Assembly: GCA_016186365.1 (NCBI GenBank)
Contig: JACPLT010000007.1
Location: 1 to 42,554, forward strand
Source: Candidatus Pacearchaeota archaeon
GTDB taxonomy: Archaea; Nanobdellota; Nanobdellia; Pacearchaeales; GW2011-AR1
Direction: 5' to 3'
DNA: 42,554 nucleotides
A program made the translations under genes and the position numbers. Shown piece by piece: positions 7,302 through 14,935 of the stretch. Within the stretch, counting starts at the first letter, position 1. The number at the start of each line of letters is the position of its first letter. The notes under the pieces were generated by a model. That model was not told where the DNA came from. It saw only the letters and a program-made list of their open reading frames with translations, and ran no database searches.

Positions 7302-10300
7302 CTTTATCTCCTGTTCTGAATATGAAACCTAGAAATTCTTTATTGCTTGCTATACAATCTGAATTGCTATCTAAACCTGCAGGCATGTCAGCAATACAGG
7401 ACTTCATTTCACAAACTCCATCTATACATTTGTGAACACAATTTAAATCCCAAACAGGGCATAATAACCCTGCACAATCCTGACTGGTTATGCATTCTTT
7501 TTCATTGGTATAAAGATAGTTTAACTGATTATACAAATTAAAATCAAGATAACCCAAATTCATCAGCTCTTGAGCAGCAGTTATTTCTTCACTGCTTATT
7601 TTTGATGCTTGTTTTCTATTATTTTTATAAAAATTTTCACAATCTGCTGTTATCTGGTTTATTTGTATCTCTGCAATTTCATCTTCATCTGAAAATGTTT
7701 CTGGTAATACTTCTATCTTTAAGTTATCAAATTCAATAACAGGATTTTGATTGCTTAGTGTAAAGATTTTAGAATCTAAAATCGTATGCTCACAAGGCAT
7801 ATTTTCATCTTTCATCATAAATATCTTAAAATTATCTGGCTTATCTGCTATGCTTAATTTTACATTATTAATCTCTCCACTTAATAATTTTGTCTGGTAT
7901 AATACTCCTGCTTCCTCAAATCCAGGGTATGCTGATTCAGGATTTGTTGAATAATAAATAGTCTCAAGAGGGACAATACCACAACTTGCTCCACTCTCCA
8001 AATTTCCCGCACAACTTCCAGGAACATCACAAATATTTGCACAGCTTGTAACCCCCGTCGCATCTCTGCTCTTACTGCATAATCCCATAAGAGACCCTAA
8101 AAGTTCAAAACTATTTACTGAAGTAGAAGCAGTAGCCTTTGTTTTAAAAACTTTTGAAACTGCCTCAATAAATGCTTTGCCCTCTATTCCCTCTCCTGTT
8201 TTGCACCCAAGAAAAACTATTTCGCCAAAACATCTTCTTGTTTTAAGGTATTTGTTTTCTTTCTCTATTTGCAAAACCGAATTTAAGTCAAACACTTGCG
8301 CAGAATCATCCATAAATGTCTGAAATCCAGAATTTCCATGATTTAAAAAGAAAACTTTTGGCTTATTGCTGCATTTCTGGCAAATATTATCTAAAAAACC
8401 AAATACTTCAGCAACACTTTTAAATGAATAGTATGTATTTTGGCTAGTATAATCACGATTCCCAAGCTTAATATCCAGCCCATCTACCTGATATGGCCAT
8501 TCTTTAAAGTTTGTATTAAAAAATAATGAGGTCGGGCAATTTTCACATTCTGCTTTAAATTCAAAAACATTTAATGAAGATTTAGTTTGATGCTCCACAC
8601 AAATTTTATTATTTTGACAATTTTCAATAACATCTTGAATACATATATCCTCTCTATTTCTTTCATATTTCTGAATTTTATCGGCAGAATTGCATTTTGA
8701 ACCGCATCGTGCAACAAGAAAGTGACTTTCTAATTTATCATTACAAGCATCATAAAATGTATTACTCACGCATTTTTGTATCAAAGGGTCAAAATTAAAA
8801 GTAACACTCTCCGCATTGCAGAATCCTTTTGCCATGTTGCATTTTTTTAGAGTTAATTGCCCATCTAGTCTGTTGCAAGAAGAAGGACAATTAGGTTTTT
8901 GTTCATTACAACAAGCCGAAAGAACACATTCTTCAGGTTTGCCCTTAGAATTATACTTTATTTCTTCATCATCCTTGCAACATTTCGAGCTATACTCTTT
9001 TTCTCCAATACCATATCTAGATTTTGAAATACCTTCGAATTTATTAACACATTCTCGATTAGGAACGCATTTATCAGGTTTTCCGTAATCATAAGTAGAT
9101 AATTCATTTTCCTTACAGCATAAACTAGTATAGAAAATTTCTTTAATTCCATCAGTTTTACCATACCATGAACCGGAAATCCCTTCAAAATATTTTACAC
9201 ATTCTTCTCTAGGTTTACACTCATAAGGCCTCCCTTCATAATAAGTTATCTCTTCATCATCCTTGCAACATTTCGAGCTATACTCTTTTTCTTTAATCCC
9301 GTTTTTAGTTCCATATTCGGAATAGGGGGTGCCTTCAAATAAAGTACAGGGAAGGAGTTTACATTCAGTGGGCTTTCCAAAAGAGTACTCTGCAATTTCA
9401 TTTTCCTTGCAACATTTCGAGCTATACTCTTTTTCTCCAATACCATATCTAGATTTTGGAATACCTTCGAATTTATTAACACATTCTCGATTAGGAACGC
9501 ATTTATCGGGCATTCCATTTGTATATTCTGCAATTTCATTTTCCTTGCAACACTTTAAAGCATAATTCTCTCGTGCAATTCCATTAACAACTCTAAAGCT
9601 TGATATTGGGACTCCCTCAAATTTATTCACACAATCTTCATTAAGCACACATTTACTAGGCTTTCCCCAGTAATATTCTGCAATCTCATTTTCCTTGCAA
9701 CACAAAGAGCTATAATATGCCTGTTTTTCTCCTTTCTTATCTACTCCTAATTCTCCGATAGAGACGCCTTCAAATAAATTGCAACTAGCATAATCTCTGC
9801 AGTCGCGAGGCATTCCATTTGTATATTCTGCAATTTCATTTTCTACACAACAAATATAAGTATACCCTCCCTCTCCAGGACCATGCCAAGATCCTGGAAT
9901 TCCCTCAAATTTTCTCGGCTTGTCGGCATTGCATCCCAAGTCAAAATTAACAGGTGGAGTCAAATCAATTGGACACTGGCAATTTTGAACATCACTGCAA
10001 ATTTGTTCGCTTGAAGAAGGAACACTAAAAATATAATCACAATGATGCCCATTAGCATCACATCTCTCGCATATTTGCATAGTTTCTCCTGTAACTTTTC
10101 TAAAAACCCACCTATTATTTGCATCATTATCCGAATAGCAGCTCGAACTTGTGCTTCTAACATTGCTTACATAGTCACATTGTTTAGTAAGAGGAGGATA
10201 AACTAAACTAGCAAATGGCTCATTATTCACACTTGTTTCTTGAGGGCAGTTTGGAGAAAATCCGCAATACCCTTTATTTTTCAGCGAACATCGAGAATTC

Positions 10301-10536
10301 TCGCTATCACATCCATAATTTTTGCAGTTATATGCCTGAATATTCGGTTCACATCTACCATTAATCAGCTGGCATGGATAATTATAATTATTAGAAATCA
10401 TATAGTAATTCTCACAAGTTCCTAAACTAGCTTCTGAACAGGTTCCGATTGGGGTTCCAGAGCAAGCACCATAAACTCCCGCCAAACTCAAACTCGCAAC
10501 TAAAATCAATCCTAATATCAACACCGCTTTTCTCAT
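7264..10536 (-). CDS. Giant secreted Cys-rich repeat protein with a clan CD-like His/Cys domain, copy 1
   Basis: The 1,090-residue protein starts with a signal peptide (MRKAVLILGLILVASLSLAG, cleavage near VYGA). Residues ~30-205 are Cys-rich. Residues ~205-560 hold about eight ~45-residue repeats of the form FEGIPxSxYG...YSSxCCKENEIAEYxxGKPxxC. A second Cys-rich segment follows. Residues ~670-810 contain LNHGNSG with H733 and FLGCKTGEG with C778, separated by 45 residues as in the His/Cys dyad of caspase-fold (clan CD; DUF4347-like) peptidases. A beta-rich segment, an eight-Cys-like cluster and a conserved end KDEKQRAKLWWMD complete it. Only the signal peptide, the His/Cys domain and the C-terminus are strongly shared with the copy at 19758. 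Protease activity is unproven. Confidence 0.82.
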   Translation of the reverse strand: MRKAVLILGLILVASLSLAGVYGACSGTPIGTCSEASLGTCENYYMISNNYNYPCQLINGRCEPNIQAYNCKNYGCDSENSRCSLKNKGYCGFSPNCPQETSVNNEPFASLVYPPLTKQCDYVSNVRSTSSSCYSDNDANNRWVFRKVTGETMQICERCDANGHHCDYIFSVPSSSEQICSDVQNCQCPIDLTPPVNFDLGCNADKPRKFEGIPGSWHGPGEGGYTYICCVENEIAEYTNGMPRDCRDYASCNLFEGVSIGELGVDKKGEKQAYYSSLCCKENEIAEYYWGKPSKCVLNEDCVNKFEGVPISSFRVVNGIARENYALKCCKENEIAEYTNGMPDKCVPNRECVNKFEGIPKSRYGIGEKEYSSKCCKENEIAEYSFGKPTECKLLPCTLFEGTPYSEYGTKNGIKEKEYSSKCCKDDEEITYYEGRPYECKPREECVKYFEGISGSWYGKTDGIKEIFYTSLCCKENELSTYDYGKPDKCVPNRECVNKFEGISKSRYGIGEKEYSSKCCKDDEEIKYNSKGKPEECVLSACCNEQKPNCPSSCNRLDGQLTLKKCNMAKGFCNAESVTFNFDPLIQKCVSNTFYDACNDKLESHFLVARCGSKCNSADKIQKYERNREDICIQDVIENCQNNKICVEHQTKSSLNVFEFKAECENCPTSLFFNTNFKEWPYQVDGLDIKLGNRDYTSQNTYYSFKSVAEVFGFLDNICQKCSNKPKVFFLNHGNSGFQTFMDDSAQVFDLNSVLQIEKENKYLKTRRCFGEIVFLGCKTGEGIEGKAFIEAVSKVFKTKATASTSVNSFELLGSLMGLCSKSRDATGVTSCANICDVPGSCAGNLESGASCGIVPLETIYYSTNPESAYPGFEEAGVLYQTKLLSGEINNVKLSIADKPDNFKIFMMKDENMPCEHTILDSKIFTLSNQNPVIEFDNLKIEVLPETFSDEDEIAEIQINQITADCENFYKNNRKQASKISSEEITAAQELMNLGYLDFNLYNQLNYLYTNEKECITSQDCAGLLCPVWDLNCVHKCIDGVCEMKSCIADMPAGLDSNSDCIASNKEFLGFIFRTGDKDEKQRAKLWWMD
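8880..9920 (-). repeat. Tandem coding repeats (~130 nt) inside the repeat protein gene
   Basis: About eight tandem units encode CCKENEIAEY-type repeats. Two non-adjacent stretches, 8973-9075 and 9405-9507, are 103 nt long and differ at only one base, and a further unit near 9265 shares the first ~33 nt. Such near-identity amid diverged units indicates recent duplication or gene conversion within the gene. Confidence 0.85.
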
Positions 10537-10565
10537 ATTCTCTTATACTAATTAGCATATTTATT

Positions 10566-10642
10566 CTTTTCTATATAAACTCCAGTATAACCACAGGGTA
10601 TATTTCTTGTGTGCCACAACTTTTTACCGAAAGATTTATATA
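10566..10642. promoter_or_regulatory. Divergent promoter region between the repeat protein and the MNT/HEPN pair
   Basis: On the plus strand, CGAAAGATTTATATA (about 10628-10642) is a good BRE/TATA element about 50-60 nt before the ATG at 10692. On the minus strand, GAGTTTATATAG (about 10570-10581) is correctly placed for the repeat protein start at 10536. Confidence 0.6.
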
Positions 10643-10691
10643 GGTTAGCTGTATAAACATATAGTATTAATGTATAAATTAAAGAAACACG

Positions 10692-11282
10692 ATGATAACA
10701 AATAATGAAAAAAGAATCTTGAAATTTTTGCTGACTCATTTTAATAGCGATTATTCTATTAATGAAATCGCGAAAAAATGCGATTTAGCTCCAAATGGGG
10801 CTTATGAAATATTAAAAAAATTCGAAGAAAAGGGAGTTTTGTTGATTAAAAAAATAGCTAATTCAAGATCATATAAAATTAATTTTGATAATGCGGAAGC
10901 AAATAAATTATTAGAACTTGCACTAATGCCAAATTATAAAGAATCTAAGATAAGCTATAGATATAATGATTTAAAACCTTTAGAAGGAATAACTAAATTA
11001 TGTATGATTTTTGGGTCTTATATTACGAATAAAGAAAAACCAAATGATATTGATATTTTATTTGTTATAAAAAAATCAGATTATAAAAAATATTCCGAAA
11101 TTTTAGAAAGAGTAAAAAGAGCAATTCCATTTAAATTGCACGATGTTATTCAAACAAAAGAGGATTTAATTAAAAGTATTAAAACCAGGGAAGAAATATT
11201 TGTAAAAATAATATCCGAGGGCGTTGTACTATGGGGTCATGAGTTTTTAATTAAGGTGATAAGAGATGCAATCAAAAAATAA
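10692..11282 (+). CDS. HTH-nucleotidyltransferase (MNT-type antitoxin)
   Basis: The 196-residue protein combines an N-terminal winged-helix/HTH domain (~1-65) with a minimal nucleotidyltransferase domain. Motif G108-S109 is followed by D119 and D121 (NDIDILFV), the family's GS...DxD metal site. The gene overlaps the downstream HEPN-like gene by 17 nt. In MNT/HEPN modules the nucleotidyltransferase is the antitoxin and can AMPylate the HEPN RNase. The extra HTH may let it bind its own promoter; this is inference from domain order. Confidence 0.8.
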   Translation: MITNNEKRILKFLLTHFNSDYSINEIAKKCDLAPNGAYEILKKFEEKGVLLIKKIANSRSYKINFDNAEANKLLELALMPNYKESKISYRYNDLKPLEGITKLCMIFGSYITNKEKPNDIDILFVIKKSDYKKYSEILERVKRAIPFKLHDVIQTKEDLIKSIKTREEIFVKIISEGVVLWGHEFLIKVIRDAIKK

Positions 11283-11778
11283 ACTTGATGAATGCTTTAA
11301 AGAAGGTGAAAGAGGAGGAGAACGCCATAAGGGGCTAAAAAAGATAGATATAAGCCGCGAATTAATAAATAAACATCTAGCAAAAGCCACCCATAACTTG
11401 AATGCAATTATAGAATTTAAGAATATTGGATATTCTGATTGGTCCGCAAGTGCCGCTTTTTATGCGCTTTATCATTGTTTATTAGCATTGCTTATTAAGT
11501 TTGGTTATCAATCAAGAAATCAAACTTGCACATTTGCTTTTATTGAAGGTTTAATTAACAAAGGGAAAATCTCCTTGAAATTAGAAGAGTTAAAAGAAAT
11601 TTTTGACAAAGATATTACAGAAAACTTGGCCCATAGTGAAAAAATATTAGATATAAGGGAAAATATGCAATACTCATTTAAAACATCAATGGAAAAAGAG
11701 GAGTTTAATAAATTACTTGAAAGAACAAAACTATTATTTGATAAAATAAGGAAAGAAATAGAAAAAGAAGACAAATAA
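11266..11778 (+). CDS. HEPN-domain protein (putative toxin of the MNT/HEPN pair)
   Basis: The 170-residue protein is mostly alpha-helical and has the HEPN layout: KHLAKATHNLNAI, then SDWSASAAFYALYHCLLALLIKFGY, then a loop and a further helical region. Active HEPN RNases carry an R-x4-6-H motif in this loop. Here the loop reads S-R-N-Q-T-C-T-F (R84), with no His at the expected spacing. It may therefore be inactive, or use a related N-H/N-Q variant. An internal Met or the RELINKHLAK region could be nearer to the ancestral start, since residues 1-30 look like an added charged tail. Confidence 0.75.
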   Translation: MQSKNKLDECFKEGERGGERHKGLKKIDISRELINKHLAKATHNLNAIIEFKNIGYSDWSASAAFYALYHCLLALLIKFGYQSRNQTCTFAFIEGLINKGKISLKLEELKEIFDKDITENLAHSEKILDIRENMQYSFKTSMEKEEFNKLLERTKLLFDKIRKEIEKEDK

Positions 11779-11893
11779 ATATTTGGGAATATTTCAAGAG
11801 ATAAAAGAAGAGTCGCCTGTTTTGGAAGAGAGTACATGAAGATTTAAAAACAGGGGAAACTTAGATTAATCACAACAAGAAAAAGAGGGAAAA

Positions 11894-12310
11894 ATGCAAA
11901 AGCCAGAAATTATAGGCGGATTAAAAAGAGCTGTCGAAAGAGGCTACTCTCTTGAGCAGGCAAAGAGAAGTCTGCTAAATGCAGGATATTCTATCGAAGA
12001 TGTCGACGATTCTGCAGATGCTATAAGCGGAGTTATAGGCAGATTACCCTCTCCAGAATACCCTATTCTTTCTAACTCTTCCAGTCTGGCAACTCTTCCC
12101 CCAATTCCGCCAAAACAACCTCTTGTTCAGCCCCAGTTTCAGCAGCAAACACAGGTTCAACCTCAAATTAAGCCTAAAAAATCCGTTTCAGGAAGAAAAA
12201 TACTAATTATATTCTTGATTATTTTATTTATCGCCTTACTGGGAGGATTAATCTCTTTGATAATATTCAAGGATAGTGTAATTGATTTTATAAATAATCT
12301 CTCTCTTTGA
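11894..12310 (+). CDS. Small tail-anchored protein with an N-terminal UBA-like helix bundle
   Basis: The 138-residue protein has an N-terminal helical segment (~1-45; GLKRAVERGYSLEQAKRSLLNAGYSIEDV) similar in pattern to UBA/CUE-like bundles found at the ends of DPANN membrane proteins. A Pro/Gln-rich linker (~60-92) and one C-terminal transmembrane helix (~102-125) follow. The 3' end of the 861-residue protein at 33873 has a comparable NKWSGEQIDYVFKK motif. The ATG follows GAGGGAAAA. The upstream gap 11779-11893 holds a TATA-like TTTAAAAA but no other gene. Function unknown. Confidence 0.65.
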   Translation: MQKPEIIGGLKRAVERGYSLEQAKRSLLNAGYSIEDVDDSADAISGVIGRLPSPEYPILSNSSSLATLPPIPPKQPLVQPQFQQQTQVQPQIKPKKSVSGRKILIIFLIILFIALLGGLISLIIFKDSVIDFINNLSL

Positions 12311-12318
12311 AGCTAAAT

Positions 12319-12870
12319 ATGTCTTTTTATTCTCCTTCAGAAGATTCTCTTTTCCTTGCAAGTGAAGTTGCAAAATTTCTATCCCAAATAAATAAAGAAG
12401 ACAGAAACGAACTGAAATTTCTTGATTTAGGAACAGGAAGCGGGATACAATCAAGAAATTTAATAAATTTAGGGATAAAAAGAAAGAACATTCTTGCTTC
12501 AGATATAAATCCAGAGGCAGTTAAGCAGGCAGGGAAACTTAAAATAAAAGCAATAAAATCAGATTTATTTAGTAAAATAAAAGGTAAGTTTAACCTTATA
12601 ATATTCAATCCCCCCTATCTTCCGGAAAGCAAATATGACAAAGAAAAAGACACAACAGGCGGAAAGTTAGGCGACGAAACAATACTAAAATTTTTGTCTG
12701 AAGCCAAAAATTTTCTCTATCTGGATGGAAAAATATTTCTTCTCCTCTCTTCTTTAACTCCTAAAAAAAGAATAATAAAAGAGATAAAAAAACAAAAAAT
12801 GAAAATAAGAAAAAAAATAATTAGAAAATTATTTTTTGAACAGCTGGAGATTTGGATTATTACAATTTGA
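12319..12870 (+). CDS. SAM-dependent methyltransferase, HemK/Mtq2-like
   Basis: The protein begins MSFYSPSEDSLFLA, the typical N-terminus of archaeal/eukaryotic HemK2 (Mtq2)-type enzymes. It has the SAM-binding loop LDLGTGSGIQS and the catalytic N-P-P-Y (residues ~96-99). This family methylates the Gln of the GGQ motif in release factor aRF1, usually with Trm112, or related N-containing substrates. I chose ATG 12319 rather than the in-frame TTG at 12307, because the family starts at this position. The gene lies 8 nt after the preceding stop. At 183 residues it is short but complete. Confidence 0.8.
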   Translation: MSFYSPSEDSLFLASEVAKFLSQINKEDRNELKFLDLGTGSGIQSRNLINLGIKRKNILASDINPEAVKQAGKLKIKAIKSDLFSKIKGKFNLIIFNPPYLPESKYDKEKDTTGGKLGDETILKFLSEAKNFLYLDGKIFLLLSSLTPKKRIIKEIKKQKMKIRKKIIRKLFFEQLEIWIITI

Positions 12871-12942
12871 AGATAACCTTTAGAATATAAGCTCTAAGGT
12901 ATAATACTGCATCATCTAATAATCTTCTAAAGAGATAAACCT

Positions 12943-13557
12943 TTATTTGTTTTTTATGCCTAAATTCTCTTTTTTATGCCGTTCTTTAGAACTTATAACA
13001 TTATTATAAGCCACAGCCACTCCGACAACCGCAGTCAGAATTATTATAAGTATATTGGTTATCTCTTTATCTAAGGAAATTAGTGCAGCTTTAGCTGAAA
13101 AAACCAGGAAAACATAAATTATAAAATAATAAAATATCTTGCTTAAAACTTTTGCATCTAATACTCCTGACTCTTCAACTAAATCTCTCATATAAACTGC
13201 AATTGCAAACCCTACAAAAATAAGAAGCAGCGCCCCTACAACAGCAGGAAAAACAATCAAAATAGAAGTAAGCCATCCTGTTAATTGGGGAATATTCAAA
13301 TGGTCAAGTGCAAAACTGAGAAATAACACATATATGCTCCACTCAATCACAGTTAATACCAGCTTTATAAAACTCATATTGCTGGACTTCATCTCATATT
13401 TCTGGACAAACCTTCTTAACATTGATTTGGCTATTCTCCCCGCAAAAACCCCTATTACAAGAAGGAAGAAAGCGATTATCGCATTTAACAGCAATTCATT
13501 TATATCTTTAATATTCAGCCTTTCCATTATGCTGCTCAAAAAGCTGTAGTAAACCAT
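12943..13557 (-). CDS. Polytopic membrane protein with MscS-like TM-helix repeats
   Basis: The 204-residue protein has four to five hydrophobic helices (~22-44, 66-90, 95-125, 143-165, 166-190). Gly/Ala-rich packing such as VIGVFAGRIAKSMLRRF is like the conserved TM-helix units found beside MscS channels. There is no MscS beta domain. It may be a small mechanosensitive-like channel or a scaffold protein. The start could be M11 (MERLNIKDI) instead of M1. It is divergent from mre11, separated by a structured intergenic region. Confidence 0.6.
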   Translation of the reverse strand: MVYYSFLSSIMERLNIKDINELLLNAIIAFFLLVIGVFAGRIAKSMLRRFVQKYEMKSSNMSFIKLVLTVIEWSIYVLFLSFALDHLNIPQLTGWLTSILIVFPAVVGALLLIFVGFAIAVYMRDLVEESGVLDAKVLSKIFYYFIIYVFLVFSAKAALISLDKEITNILIIILTAVVGVAVAYNNVISSKERHKKENLGIKNK

Positions 13558-13610
13558 AAAATATACAGCAATAATTAATATATAATTTTATCTGTTTTGT
13601 GGAACATATC

Positions 13611-13720
13611 TATAGACAATTGCGATAATTAGTATACTGCTATCGCAACTATCTATCTCTATAATTGCCCTACATTTTTATGCTAATCAATGCAATTATA
13701 GATAGTGCAGTTGTCTATAT
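13611..13720. repeat. Nested inverted repeats with three-way-junction potential upstream of mre11
   Basis: The outer arms TATAGACAATTG (13611-13622) and CAGTTGTCTATA (13709-13719) enclose two smaller stems. One pairs TGCGATA with TATCGCA (13621-13647). The other pairs CTATAATTG (13659-13667) with CAATTATAG (13693-13701), and neighbouring CTATCTATC can pair with GATAG. The layout is a cloverleaf-like closed stem with two hairpins. It could be a structured RNA, a small non-autonomous mobile element or a cruciform-prone promoter region. It does not match families A or B. Confidence 0.55.
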
Positions 13721-13731
13721 CTTTATATATT
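13717..13731 (+). promoter_or_regulatory. Promoter of mre11-rad50
   Basis: ATATCTTTATATATT ends about 20 nt before the ATG at 13751. The spacing predicts a transcript starting at or next to the ATG, that is, a leaderless mRNA. The promoter abuts the right arm of the nested inverted repeats. Confidence 0.55.
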
Positions 13732-13750
13732 AAAATCCATTTTTTTAATA

Positions 13751-14929
13751 ATGAAATTTGCCCATCTTGCAGATTGCCATCTTGGAAGCTGGAGGCAGCC
13801 AGAGCTTCAAAAACTTAATATTGAGAGCTTTAAAAAAGCGATAGATATCTGCATACAGGAAAAAGTTAATTTTGTTCTTATCGCAGGAGATTTGTTTGAC
13901 TCTGCTTATCCTTCAATAGAAACTCTTGAAGAAGCTTTTTCAGAAATAAAAAGACTCAAGGATTCGGGGATAAGCTGTTACCTAATCGCAGGAAGCCATG
14001 ATTTTTCAGCTTCAGGAAAAACCTTTCTCTCTGTTTTAGAAAAATCCGGATTTTGCAAGAATATTTATAATTCAGAACTAAGAAATGAAGAAATATTTCT
14101 AAACCCCAGCATCCATGAAAATGTAGCATTATACGGCTATCCTGGAAAAAAAACAGGGCTTGAGATACAGGAGCTAAGAAAAGTCCGGCTTCAGGAATCT
14201 CCCGGATTTTTCAAGGTTCTAGCTCTTCATACTTGCATAGAAGGAGCAATAGGAACTCTTCCAATAGACTCGCTAAAAGAATCCGAGCTTCCCAAAGCAG
14301 ATTACTATGCCTTAGGACATCTTCATATTGATTATAACAAAGATAGATATGTATATGCGGGCCCAATTTTCCCAAGCAATTTTCAGGAGTTAGAAGAGCT
14401 AAAACATGGAAGCTTCTACCTAGTTAATACTTCTCCTCTGGATATAAAAAAAGTAGTCGTAAAGTTAAAAGATGTAGAAATCTTAGATTTAGAGATAACT
14501 AATTCTTTAATTGGGACTGATACTATAATTACCGAGCTGAAAAAACGCGATATTAAAGATAAAATAGTCCTCATGAGAATATCAGGAAAGCTTAAGCAGG
14601 GAAAAGTATCGGATATAAATTTTAAGGATATAGATTCAATTGCAAAAGACAAAGGGGCTTATGTCCTGCTGAAAAGCGTGTCAAAGCTGGCAACAGAAGA
14701 GGAAGAGATATCAATAGAAGTAGAAGATATTGACAAACTGGAAGAAGAAATCATTACCAAATACACCCGCCAGAACAAATCAGATTTTGACAAGCTGATT
14801 CTTCCGCTTATGAATGCCTTCTCTCTTGAAAAACACGAAGACGAAACAACCCAGACATTCAATTCCCGTCTTTTCTCTGAAATCTCAAAAATCTCGGAGG
14901 GAATTTTTGCTGTCCCTCAAAATTCTTGA
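13751..14929 (+). CDS. mre11: DNA double-strand break repair nuclease Mre11
   Basis: The 392-residue calcineurin-like phosphoesterase has the family's metal motifs: D8-x-H10 (HLADCHLG), LIAGDLFDSAYPS, G81-S-H-D84, ALHTC and YALGHLH. The GNHD motif reads GSHD, a variant I believe is common in archaea. A capping domain (~230-330) follows, and an acidic helical C-terminus likely contacts Rad50. With Rad50 it processes DNA ends for homologous recombination. It is 6 nt upstream of rad50, so the two form an operon. Confidence 0.93.
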   Translation: MKFAHLADCHLGSWRQPELQKLNIESFKKAIDICIQEKVNFVLIAGDLFDSAYPSIETLEEAFSEIKRLKDSGISCYLIAGSHDFSASGKTFLSVLEKSGFCKNIYNSELRNEEIFLNPSIHENVALYGYPGKKTGLEIQELRKVRLQESPGFFKVLALHTCIEGAIGTLPIDSLKESELPKADYYALGHLHIDYNKDRYVYAGPIFPSNFQELEELKHGSFYLVNTSPLDIKKVVVKLKDVEILDLEITNSLIGTDTIITELKKRDIKDKIVLMRISGKLKQGKVSDINFKDIDSIAKDKGAYVLLKSVSKLATEEEEISIEVEDIDKLEEEIITKYTRQNKSDFDKLILPLMNAFSLEKHEDETTQTFNSRLFSEISKISEGIFAVPQNS

Positions 14930-14935
14930 ACTATC

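Noticed and set aside
9246-9539. Long open frames in alternative frames across the Cys-rich repeats
   Set aside because: They arise from the tandem repetition of the real coding frame and have no start signals or recognisable protein features.
8880-9920. CRISPR-like regular repeats
   Set aside because: The period is about 130 nt, the units are diverged and coding, and there are no unique spacers. They are protein repeats.
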